From positions 1 to 11,090 of the forward strand of contig JALXCO010000265.1 in NCBI GenBank assembly GCA_026990885.1: a stretch of DNA of 11,090 bases, written 5' to 3'. Positions 5,450 through 11,090 of this stretch are shown piece after piece. A model generated the notes under the pieces. The model was not told the origin of the DNA. It saw only the letters and a list, made by a program, of their open reading frames with translations, and made no database searches. The stretch comes from Desulfurococcales archaeon (GTDB lineage: Archaea; Thermoproteota; Thermoprotei_A; Sulfolobales; AG1). The translations under genes were made by a program, and so were the position numbers. Each line of letters opens with the position of its first letter. Positions within the stretch are counted from its first letter, which is position 1.

Positions 5450-6794
5450 ATATAGATCCACCCCCCAGAAGCTTCTCGATAATCCTCATCTTATTCTCGG
5501 TCTCCAAATACTCGAGCCCAGGCTTCGAGTCATACACTATACCAGCACCCGCCTGGAGCCTCAAGACGCCACCCCTCGCAACAGCCGTCCGGATGGCGAT
5601 CGCGAAATCTATATAGTCCCTCCTAGCGTAGCCTACAACACCGGCATACACCCCTCTCGGATGCCCCTCGAACTTGCCGATAAGATGCATCGCTCTAGGC
5701 TTCGGCGCCCCGGTAACTGTTCCGGCTGGGAAGAGGTATCTGAATGCCTCGAACAAATGATCGCTTTTAGGTAGTCTTCCAACAACCTTCGACACTATAT
5801 GGATCACGTTTGGCAGTATCTGCGGATACATCAGCTTCTCAACCCTAACGCTTCCTGCAACAGCTATTCTCCCTAGATCGTTTCTTGCTAGATCAACAAG
5901 CATCATGTGCTCAGCCCTCTCCTTGGGGTCTGATATAAGCTGCCTATAGATTCTACCCTCCTGATTCCTGATCCTTCTACGGGTCCCGGCTATAGGGTAT
6001 GTCTCAACAACCCTTCCGTACCCCCTAACCAGAGTTTCCGGGCTAGCCCCAATTATGGTGTATGGATCCACATCTATATAGTAGAGATACATCAGATGCT
6101 CCATTAGGCGCGACAGATTAAGCAGTAAGGCTCCCAGATCACCCTTGAAGCTATACAGCTTGAATCTTGAGAGCACTATCTGAAAGATCTCGCCATCAGC
6201 GATCCTTTCTTTAGCCCTCTCAACCATATCCATAAACTCACGCCTAGAGTGGGACTCCCTAGCTAGCTTGGCCTCGATAGGCTCATAGCTTGCTTGCTGC
6301 GATGCTAGAGCCAGCATGATCCTGTTTAAATGATCCGAGTACCCATGCCTACACATAATCCTGGCGCTACCGCTACAGGTGCTGTACTCTATAGCTATTC
6401 TTGGAACAAGATATATGGCCAGAGGCTCGCTTGCTGATGGTATCTTGTTCTTTAGGCTGGGCTCGCTGTATATGAGGGCTTCATACGAGACATAGCCCAC
6501 TGCTGGAGCATACCTATTGAGTCTGGACGCCTTAAGCGCCATCGATCTTAGATCTATAAAGGGATCACCATAGACCTCCAGATCCCCGCCATCACCATAG
6601 ATACGTGGAGTGCCGTCATGCCCCAATACGTACTTCACTTCAGAATCTAAACCTATAACCAGGTTGCCGCATGGGTCCCTAGGGTTGTTGCTGCTCCTTG
6701 AATAGTAGATAGCTATATCATGAACCAAACCCTGCTTCTTGAGCATCGGGATCTTAGCTATAAGGGAAGGCACATCGGGGATCCTGTAGATCAT
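5430..6794 (-). CDS. trpE: TrpE, anthranilate synthase component I
   Basis: Chorismate-using subunit that makes anthranilate with ammonia from TrpG, the first committed step of tryptophan synthesis. It has 454 residues, in the archaeal range. The N-terminal lobe (about 1-170) is poorly conserved and has no clear LLES-type feedback motif; the equivalent strand may be IAIYYSRSS (27-35). The C-terminal chorismate-binding domain is intact: PIAGTRRR (267-274), MMLVDLARNDLGR (297-309), GTVTGAPKPRA (358-368), GVYAGVVGY (381-389) and AGAGIVYDSKPGLEYLETENK beginning at 416. The Mg-binding glutamates are in place. The ATG lies 10 nt after the trpF stop and I see no clear SD, so reinitiation after trpF is likely. 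Isochorismate or aminodeoxychorismate synthase are the alternatives, but the operon argues for TrpE. Confidence 0.97.
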   Translation of the reverse strand: MIYRIPDVPSLIAKIPMLKKQGLVHDIAIYYSRSSNNPRDPCGNLVIGLDSEVKYVLGHDGTPRIYGDGGDLEVYGDPFIDLRSMALKASRLNRYAPAVGYVSYEALIYSEPSLKNKIPSASEPLAIYLVPRIAIEYSTCSGSARIMCRHGYSDHLNRIMLALASQQASYEPIEAKLARESHSRREFMDMVERAKERIADGEIFQIVLSRFKLYSFKGDLGALLLNLSRLMEHLMYLYYIDVDPYTIIGASPETLVRGYGRVVETYPIAGTRRRIRNQEGRIYRQLISDPKERAEHMMLVDLARNDLGRIAVAGSVRVEKLMYPQILPNVIHIVSKVVGRLPKSDHLFEAFRYLFPAGTVTGAPKPRAMHLIGKFEGHPRGVYAGVVGYARRDYIDFAIAIRTAVARGGVLRLQAGAGIVYDSKPGLEYLETENKMRIIEKLLGGGSIYEDSVN

Positions 6795-6804
6795 GCTCGA
6801 TACT

Positions 6805-7449
6805 CTATATATCTCTAGCCACCTCTATAACCCTTCTCATCCTATCCGGATCTTTTATTCCCGGAGAAACCTCGATACCGCTACTCACATCAACAAGATC
6901 AGGTTTAACGCTCCTGAAGACATGGATATTGCTGTCGTCTATACCTCCAGCAACACCGCATGGCCTGATAGAGCCGCAGAAGTATTCGTAAACCCCTATA
7001 GGGAGCTTCAGATTATAGCTGTATCTACCACTAAGATTCTTTGGTGCATCAATCAGGATGTATTCTATATGCCTGCCGAATGATTTGGCTAGCCCGATAA
7101 TCCTGGATAGATCAGCGAAGCCATCCCTATAGATATATACGGGGATAACCCTCACACCGATCTCAACATACCCTAGAACATCATCGTCTGTTATCAACTC
7201 CTTATGTATCTGGACAATCCCTGCAACCTCGCCTACGGCATATGCATCCATATCCCTCGACGTGTTCCCAGTTACTACGGCCACTGGGATCGACCTGGCT
7301 AAAACACTGCTGATCTCTGTGGCCTTAGACAGATCAACGCCCCTAGGAGAGGAATCATCAAGCACGAACCCCACGTAGTCAGCACCCATCTCATCGGCTA
7401 GCTCTGCACTTGCGGCGTTATTGATTCCACATATCTTTACCCTAGCCAT
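6805..7449 (-). CDS. trpF: TrpF, phosphoribosylanthranilate isomerase
   Basis: Single-domain TIM barrel that performs the Amadori rearrangement of phosphoribosylanthranilate to the substrate of TrpC. It has 214 residues, the usual length. The catalytic cysteine is C7 in VKICGI and the general acid aspartate is D134 in LIDAPK. GFVLDDSSPRG (27-37) corresponds to the family's GF.F...SPR motif. The phosphate-binding C-terminal loops are AGGID and DVSSGIE, followed by GIKD. The ATG at 7449 overlaps the trpD stop by 8 nt and follows the SD GGGAGATGG (7464-7456) by 6 nt, so the start is well supported. It is encoded separately from TrpC, not fused to it. Confidence 0.97.
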   Translation of the reverse strand: MARVKICGINNAASAELADEMGADYVGFVLDDSSPRGVDLSKATEISSVLARSIPVAVVTGNTSRDMDAYAVGEVAGIVQIHKELITDDDVLGYVEIGVRVIPVYIYRDGFADLSRIIGLAKSFGRHIEYILIDAPKNLSGRYSYNLKLPIGVYEYFCGSIRPCGVAGGIDDSNIHVFRSVKPDLVDVSSGIEVSPGIKDPDRMRRVIEVARDI

Positions 7450-8464
7450 CTCGAACCATCTCCCTGGAGTAGCTCACTATATCGTTAAGCTTCTTCCACG
7501 CCTTGCCAGACTTGATCTGGTTCAAAGCTGTGCGGTAGCCATCGACTATAGATCTGGAGTACTCAGCTAGGTAGAGGGCAACACCAGCATTCATAGCTAT
7601 AAATACGGAAACATAGGGATCGGTGCCTCTCAAACCGTCTATGGCTTTGGATAGCAACTCCTCCCTAGACGATCCAGTAACCCTGTGGAGAGGTATGCTG
7701 TCGAAGCCGAAGTCCCGAGGCTCTATGATCGCTTCATCCATACCCTCCCCAGTTATAAAGATAATCCTGGTCGGTCCCGAGGGGGAAACCTCATCCATGC
7801 CCGGGTAACCATTAACTATCGCAATCCTCCTATCCCCTGGCCCCTCACTGAGAAGCTGTGAGAACTTATTCTGGATCTCCCTGCTTGGTGTTCCTATAAC
7901 CTGGATCTGTGGATCGGCTGGATTAGCTATCGGCCCAACCAGATTGAATATTGTCCTCACACCAAGCTTCCTCCTGATCTCGGCAACGTTCCTGAGGGCC
8001 CTATGGTATATGGGAGCGAACAGGAAGGCGTATCCAGTGGCCTCAATCAGTTTAGCCGACTTCTCTGGCGGCATATCTATCGGGTACCCCAGAGCCTGCA
8101 TAAGGTCTGCCGCACCCATGATGCTTGAGAACCCCTTATTACCGTGTTTAGCCACCGGAAGATCTAGGGACGAAACCACTATCGAAGCCAAAGTAGAGAC
8201 ATTAACGGTGTTTAAGCCATCCCCGCCGGTACCCACTATATCTATAACCCTTCTAGAGACTCTAACCCTCACTGCGTTGTCTAGAACAGCTTTTAGGAAG
8301 CCCCTGAGCTCCGATATGCCTTCACCCTTTACCCTCAGCCCAACCAGTACGGCTGCCGCCTCTACAGGGTCATAGGATCCCTTAAGCATAGACATGCATA
8401 CACTATAGGCCTCGCCTTCCTCAAGATCCTTTCTCTCGGCAAGCTTATGTATATACTCCCTCAC
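7442..8464 (-). CDS. trpD: TrpD, anthranilate phosphoribosyltransferase
   Basis: Transfers the phosphoribosyl group of PRPP to anthranilate. It has 340 residues, close to the well-studied Sulfolobus enzyme. Motifs in order: an N-terminal helical domain; GTGGDG (78-83) followed by TVNVST for PRPP; KHGNKGFSS (106-114), a conserved loop; the anthranilate region RRKLGVRTIFNLVGPIANP (164-182); and D224-E225 in DEVSPSG for magnesium. All key residues are present. It starts with GTG at 8464, 6 nt after GGGTGA (8476-8471), an SD that contains the trpB stop codon. It overlaps trpF by 8 nt at its 3' end. A thymidine phosphorylase-like relative is excluded by the TrpD-specific motifs and context. Confidence 0.97.
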   Translation of the reverse strand: MREYIHKLAERKDLEEGEAYSVCMSMLKGSYDPVEAAAVLVGLRVKGEGISELRGFLKAVLDNAVRVRVSRRVIDIVGTGGDGLNTVNVSTLASIVVSSLDLPVAKHGNKGFSSIMGAADLMQALGYPIDMPPEKSAKLIEATGYAFLFAPIYHRALRNVAEIRRKLGVRTIFNLVGPIANPADPQIQVIGTPSREIQNKFSQLLSEGPGDRRIAIVNGYPGMDEVSPSGPTRIIFITGEGMDEAIIEPRDFGFDSIPLHRVTGSSREELLSKAIDGLRGTDPYVSVFIAMNAGVALYLAEYSRSIVDGYRTALNQIKSGKAWKKLNDIVSYSREMVRDG

Positions 8465-8470
8465 AGCAGG

Positions 8471-9763
8471 TCACCCGCTAAAGAAGTCCTCATCATACAG
8501 CCCGTGCCCGCTCAAATTGATCAGGATAGTGATACCCTCACCCCTCCTCTTCGCCTCCAGAGCCTCATCTATAGCAGCTAACACAGCATGAGAACTCTCG
8601 GGCGCGGGCAAGACACCCTCGGACTGGTAGAACAGCTCTGCAGCCTCCCTAACCGAGTCAGGATCGTATGCCCTAACCCTAACTAAACCCTCACGGATAA
8701 GGAGCGATAGGCTCGAAGCAAGTCCATGGAACCTTAACCCGGCAGCCTTTATGGCTGGGGGCTTATAGTGTCTGCCCACAGTATACATCTTTATCATGGG
8801 GAGCGCCCCATAGGCGTCTGGATGCTCATACCTGTACTCGCCTCTACTGGCTTTCGGGATAAGCGAGCTCTCAACAGCAATGATCTCTGGAAGCTTTGCC
8901 CTGCCCTCCACATACTCCCTGTAGAAGGGGTAGGCCAGCCCGCTTAGATTCGATCCCCCACCAACACACCCGATAATCTTGTTTGGATAGTCATCTAAGG
9001 CTCTGAACTGCTCTATAGCCTCCAACCCTATTACTGTTTGGTGGAGGATAACATACTCCATAACGCTGCCTGGGAGGTATCTCCTGGACTCAGATCTATC
9101 CATAACCCACTCCACGGCCTCACTGATAGCTATTCCGAGAGAGCCCGGGTGATCAGGCTCCCTATCAAGAATACCTTTACCAACCCTGGTTATGTTGGAG
9201 GGGCTAGGGATAACTGTGGCTCCATACTTCCTCATCAGCTCAACCCTCTTAACCTTGGATATATAGCTCGATCTAGTCATGAAGACCGTTGAGGACACAC
9301 CAAATAGGTTGCCGGCGATAGATAGGGCTAGGCCCCACTGCCCCGCCCCCGTTTCGGTAACCAGCTCGCTGTAACCCTCTCTATAGCTGTAGTACGCCTG
9401 TGGAATAGCTGTATTCAGCTTGTGGCTTCCGCTAGCCAGCACGCCCTCAAACTTATAGTAGATCCTTGCCGGGGTCCCCAACCTCCTCTCCAACCTATAC
9501 GCCCTAACCAGCGGGGTTGGCCTACCGATCTCTATATATAGCTCCCTAACCTCCCTAGGGATCCCTATATACCTCTCGAACGTGAACTCCTGATCTATTA
9601 GCTCGCTCGGGAGAAGCTCTCTCAACCTATTGATGAGGGATACATCAGAGTCTAGAGGATCTATCGGTGGAGGCAGCGGCCTCGGCAGGTCGGGCGCTAT
9701 ATTATACCAGTATCGGGGGACCTCAATATCTGTGTTTCCATCAATCCTAGAGCGAGGCGCCAA
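8471..9763 (-). CDS. trpB: TrpB2-type tryptophan synthase beta chain
   Basis: PLP enzyme that condenses indole with serine to make tryptophan. Numbered from the GTG at 9775: the N-terminal signature PRYWYNIAPDLPRPLPPP (20-37) and GSHKLNTA, with catalytic K119, mark the TrpB2 group, not TrpB1. The catalytic glutamate is E141 in TETGAGQWG. The phosphate clamp is GGGSN (272-276). The end NLSGHGLYD replaces the TrpB1 type SGRG. It is the only beta chain in this operon and lies directly after trpA, the arrangement called TrpB2a in Sulfolobus. Start: the GTG at 9775 lies inside the SD GAGGTGA (9778-9772), whereas the in-frame TTG at 9763 lies 8 nt after it, so TTG is preferred (430 residues). Family work shows that some TrpB2 enzymes use O-phosphoserine; which substrate this one uses cannot be read here. 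Confidence 0.95.
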   Translation of the reverse strand: MAPRSRIDGNTDIEVPRYWYNIAPDLPRPLPPPIDPLDSDVSLINRLRELLPSELIDQEFTFERYIGIPREVRELYIEIGRPTPLVRAYRLERRLGTPARIYYKFEGVLASGSHKLNTAIPQAYYSYREGYSELVTETGAGQWGLALSIAGNLFGVSSTVFMTRSSYISKVKRVELMRKYGATVIPSPSNITRVGKGILDREPDHPGSLGIAISEAVEWVMDRSESRRYLPGSVMEYVILHQTVIGLEAIEQFRALDDYPNKIIGCVGGGSNLSGLAYPFYREYVEGRAKLPEIIAVESSLIPKASRGEYRYEHPDAYGALPMIKMYTVGRHYKPPAIKAAGLRFHGLASSLSLLIREGLVRVRAYDPDSVREAAELFYQSEGVLPAPESSHAVLAAIDEALEAKRRGEGITILINLSGHGLYDEDFFSG

Positions 9764-9771
9764 ATAAGAGA

Positions 9772-10524
9772 TCACCTCAACGCGTCATGCATGGATCTAA
9801 TGAACCCAAACGCGTCATCAACACCCTGCGAGAGCCTTCTAAGGAACTCGGTACCTATAAACGCTATGTCCGCACCGCTGGCTAGAAGCTTTCTGAGCTT
9901 CTCAGGGCTGTCTATCCCAAAACCTATAGCTAGCTTAACCCCCTCACCAATCAGCTTTCTGGCTACACCGATATTCCTTACTAGATGTATCGGTAGATCT
10001 GAGCCTGTAGATGCTTGAAGCCCCAGGTATATGAAGTATGGTCTATACCTTGCGAGTCTAGACACAAGCCTGTATGGGAATTTAGATGATATGAAGAAGC
10101 ATGTTTCAATTCCATAGGTTCTTGATTTATCTATATATGTTTCCAGGTGGTCTGTATATTCGATAAGTAGGTCTGGTATAAGGATGCATCTAAGGTTATC
10201 TATTGCTGACGCCAGATCATCGAATGATCCGTAGCGATCCCCAAGTAGATCTCTATAGTAGCCAAGTACAGCCGCACCTACACCATCTAAAGATCTGTTT
10301 ACCGATCTAGCGACACTTAGATAATCCACACCGCTAGATACCAGAGATCTATGTATCCTCCTTATGTAGGGTCCATCATATATAGGTTTCTTGGAGGGGA
10401 CACCCAGCTCAAGTATATCGACATATCGAGAGGATTCGTCTATAACGCGGCTGAATGTTTCGGGATTCGGATAGGCTATAGGAATATATATTCCTAGCTC
10501 TCCATACCTAGAGCCTAAATCCAT
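9772..10524 (-). CDS. trpA: TrpA, tryptophan synthase alpha chain
   Basis: TIM-barrel lyase that splits indole-3-glycerol phosphate into indole and glyceraldehyde 3-phosphate. It has 250 residues, like other archaeal TrpA. The two catalytic acids are present: E39 in ILELGVP and D50 in IYDGP. The loop between them, PSKKPIYDGP, lacks the usual SDPLADGP sequence of bacterial TrpA. That loop contacts TrpB1 in bacteria, so the change fits a partner of the TrpB2 type. The C-terminal phosphate-binding motifs are IGFGID and AFIGTEFL. It starts with ATG at 10524; no other in-frame start lies between it and an upstream TGA (10545-10543). The only clear SD, GAGGG (10544-10540), is 15 nt away and fits a small overlapping ORF better. 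Its stop TGA lies within the trpB SD. It is the first gene of the trp operon. Confidence 0.96.
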   Translation of the reverse strand: MDLGSRYGELGIYIPIAYPNPETFSRVIDESSRYVDILELGVPSKKPIYDGPYIRRIHRSLVSSGVDYLSVARSVNRSLDGVGAAVLGYYRDLLGDRYGSFDDLASAIDNLRCILIPDLLIEYTDHLETYIDKSRTYGIETCFFISSKFPYRLVSRLARYRPYFIYLGLQASTGSDLPIHLVRNIGVARKLIGEGVKLAIGFGIDSPEKLRKLLASGADIAFIGTEFLRRLSQGVDDAFGFIRSMHDALR

Positions 10525-10532
10525 TGGCGCAT
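10515..10532 (-). CDS. Possible five-codon leader ORF (MRQWI) overlapping the trpA start
   Basis: ATG at 10532 begins a five-codon ORF, M-R-Q-W-I, ending with TAG at 10517-10515. The SD-like GAGGG (10544-10540) is 7 nt upstream, ideal for this ATG and too far for trpA. The Trp codon (10523-10521) overlaps the trpA ATG. It may be a real leader peptide affecting trpA translation, or chance; no product is claimed. Confidence 0.25.
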   Translation of the reverse strand: MRQWI

Positions 10533-10564
10533 ATTCGAACCCTCAACAATAAACCTAGGCAAAA

Positions 10565-10583
10565 CGATATATAAGCGTTACGC
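10565..10583 (-). promoter_or_regulatory. trp operon promoter with inverted repeat at the BRE
   Basis: On the minus strand the TATA box CTTATATAT (10575-10567) predicts a start near 10545 and a leader of about 20 nt before trpA. Directly upstream, overlapping the BRE position, is the inverted repeat GCGTTACGC (10575-10583, GCGT/ACGC arms with one central base). The promoter position in the 78-bp gap before trpA is well supported; the operator is inferred. Confidence 0.65.
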
Positions 10584-10602
10584 CTACTACACCCTCACCG
10601 GA

Positions 10603-11064
10603 TCAAGATCGTGTTCTAGCAAGCATGTTAGGATTAACCAGAAGCACTAGCTGCCCAGCTAGGGGCTTCACCTCTTCAACATCAACTATAGCTACACCCG
10701 CAGGCTTCAGCTTGAGTCTGCACCCCCCAACAAGGTCTGATATAACCGTCTCTATATATGGCGAGTGGGATATGAACATGTCCCCATCACTCGGGTTCAG
10801 CTCCTTGAGCGAATCTATATTTAGGGACTCCGGCGCGAGATTGTCGCTTACAACAAAATCTACGCCAGCTATCCTCGAAACAGCCTCGGCTGTCTCTTTA
10901 GCCCTCCTATATGGGCTGGTGAATATCCTCTTGATACCTATATCTATATGGCTAAGCACTAACTCGATCTCCTCCCTACCCTCAGGAAGAAGCCACCTAT
11001 CCTCATCCCTATCAACTAGAGACCTGTCTACAGCTCTGCCGTGGCGCATAAATATCAGAATCAT
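10603..11064 (-). CDS. SixA-like histidine phosphatase
   Basis: Small member of the histidine phosphatase (phosphoglycerate mutase-like) superfamily, close to SixA, which in bacteria removes phosphate from phosphohistidine; the archaeal substrate is unknown. Numbered from the ATG at 11064: RHG with nucleophile H8, then FTSPYRRAKETAE (48-60) supplying the phosphate-pocket arginine, E79 near the start of helix APESLN, and the second histidine H100 in ISHSPYIE. The fold is therefore complete at 153 residues, the short SixA type. Start: the frame is open to the window edge and a TTG lies at 11079, but the ATG at 11064 has GGATGAT 6 nt upstream and gives the usual opening MILIFMRHG. It precedes the trp promoter and is probably a separate unit. 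No link to tryptophan synthesis is evident. Confidence 0.85.
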   Translation of the reverse strand: MILIFMRHGRAVDRSLVDRDEDRWLLPEGREEIELVLSHIDIGIKRIFTSPYRRAKETAEAVSRIAGVDFVVSDNLAPESLNIDSLKELNPSDGDMFISHSPYIETVISDLVGGCRLKLKPAGVAIVDVEEVKPLAGQLVLLVNPNMLARTRS

Positions 11065-11090
11065 GTCCGTATCATCCAATGAATTGTGTT

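Noticed and set aside
1..11090. CRISPR array, insertion sequence, tRNA, rRNA or integration site
   Set aside because: I found no regularly spaced repeats, transposase or integrase motifs, cloverleaf or flanking duplications. The region reads as core chromosome.

Overview
The window looks like a chromosome segment of a hyperthermophilic crenarchaeon (Thermoproteota). It carries the Cdv (ESCRT-III/Vps4) cell-division operon, which is typical of Sulfolobales, Desulfurococcales and relatives and absent from Thermoproteales. The trp enzymes are archaeal in type, including a TrpB2-class tryptophan synthase beta chain. Shine-Dalgarno (SD) sites are of the GAGGTGAT type, and Arg AGG/AGA and Ile ATA codons are abundant. 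I cannot name the genus.

Layout. Positions 2-739 (+) hold the 3' part of a DRG/Obg-type GTPase gene with a C-terminal TGS domain. Everything else is on the minus strand, so it is read from right to left. A SixA-like histidine phosphatase gene (10603-11064) comes first. After a promoter region at about 10532-10583 follows a compact seven-gene tryptophan operon, trpA-trpB-trpD-trpF-trpE-trpG-trpC (10524 to 4053), which encodes every step from chorismate to tryptophan. A non-coding gap of about 260 bp (3792-4052) follows; it holds the cdvA promoter and two palindromes. Then come cdvA, cdvB and cdvC (3791 to 756), which converge tail to tail on the GTPase gene with only 16 bp between the stop codons.

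How the genes work together. TrpE/TrpG make anthranilate from chorismate and glutamine, and TrpD adds the phosphoribosyl group. TrpF isomerises the product, TrpC closes the indole ring, and TrpA/TrpB release indole and join it to serine. CdvA binds membrane and recruits the ESCRT-III protein CdvB through CdvB's C-terminal winged helix, and the ATPase CdvC remodels the CdvB polymers during cytokinesis.

The families are known, and I see no new protein system. The most interesting signals are in control elements. (1) The SD sites of both cdvB and cdvC sit in the 3' arm of a hairpin whose 5' arm mimics the 16S anti-SD. At cdvB a third repeat allows an alternative hairpin, and a possible internal promoter would start transcription inside the sequestering arm. 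(2) trpC appears to start at a CTG codon placed 5 nt after a perfect SD, which would add 32 residues missed by a GTG start. (3) Three trp junctions place the upstream TGA stop inside the next gene's SD. (4) The trpA leader carries an SD-preceded five-codon ORF with a Trp codon, overlapping the trpA start.
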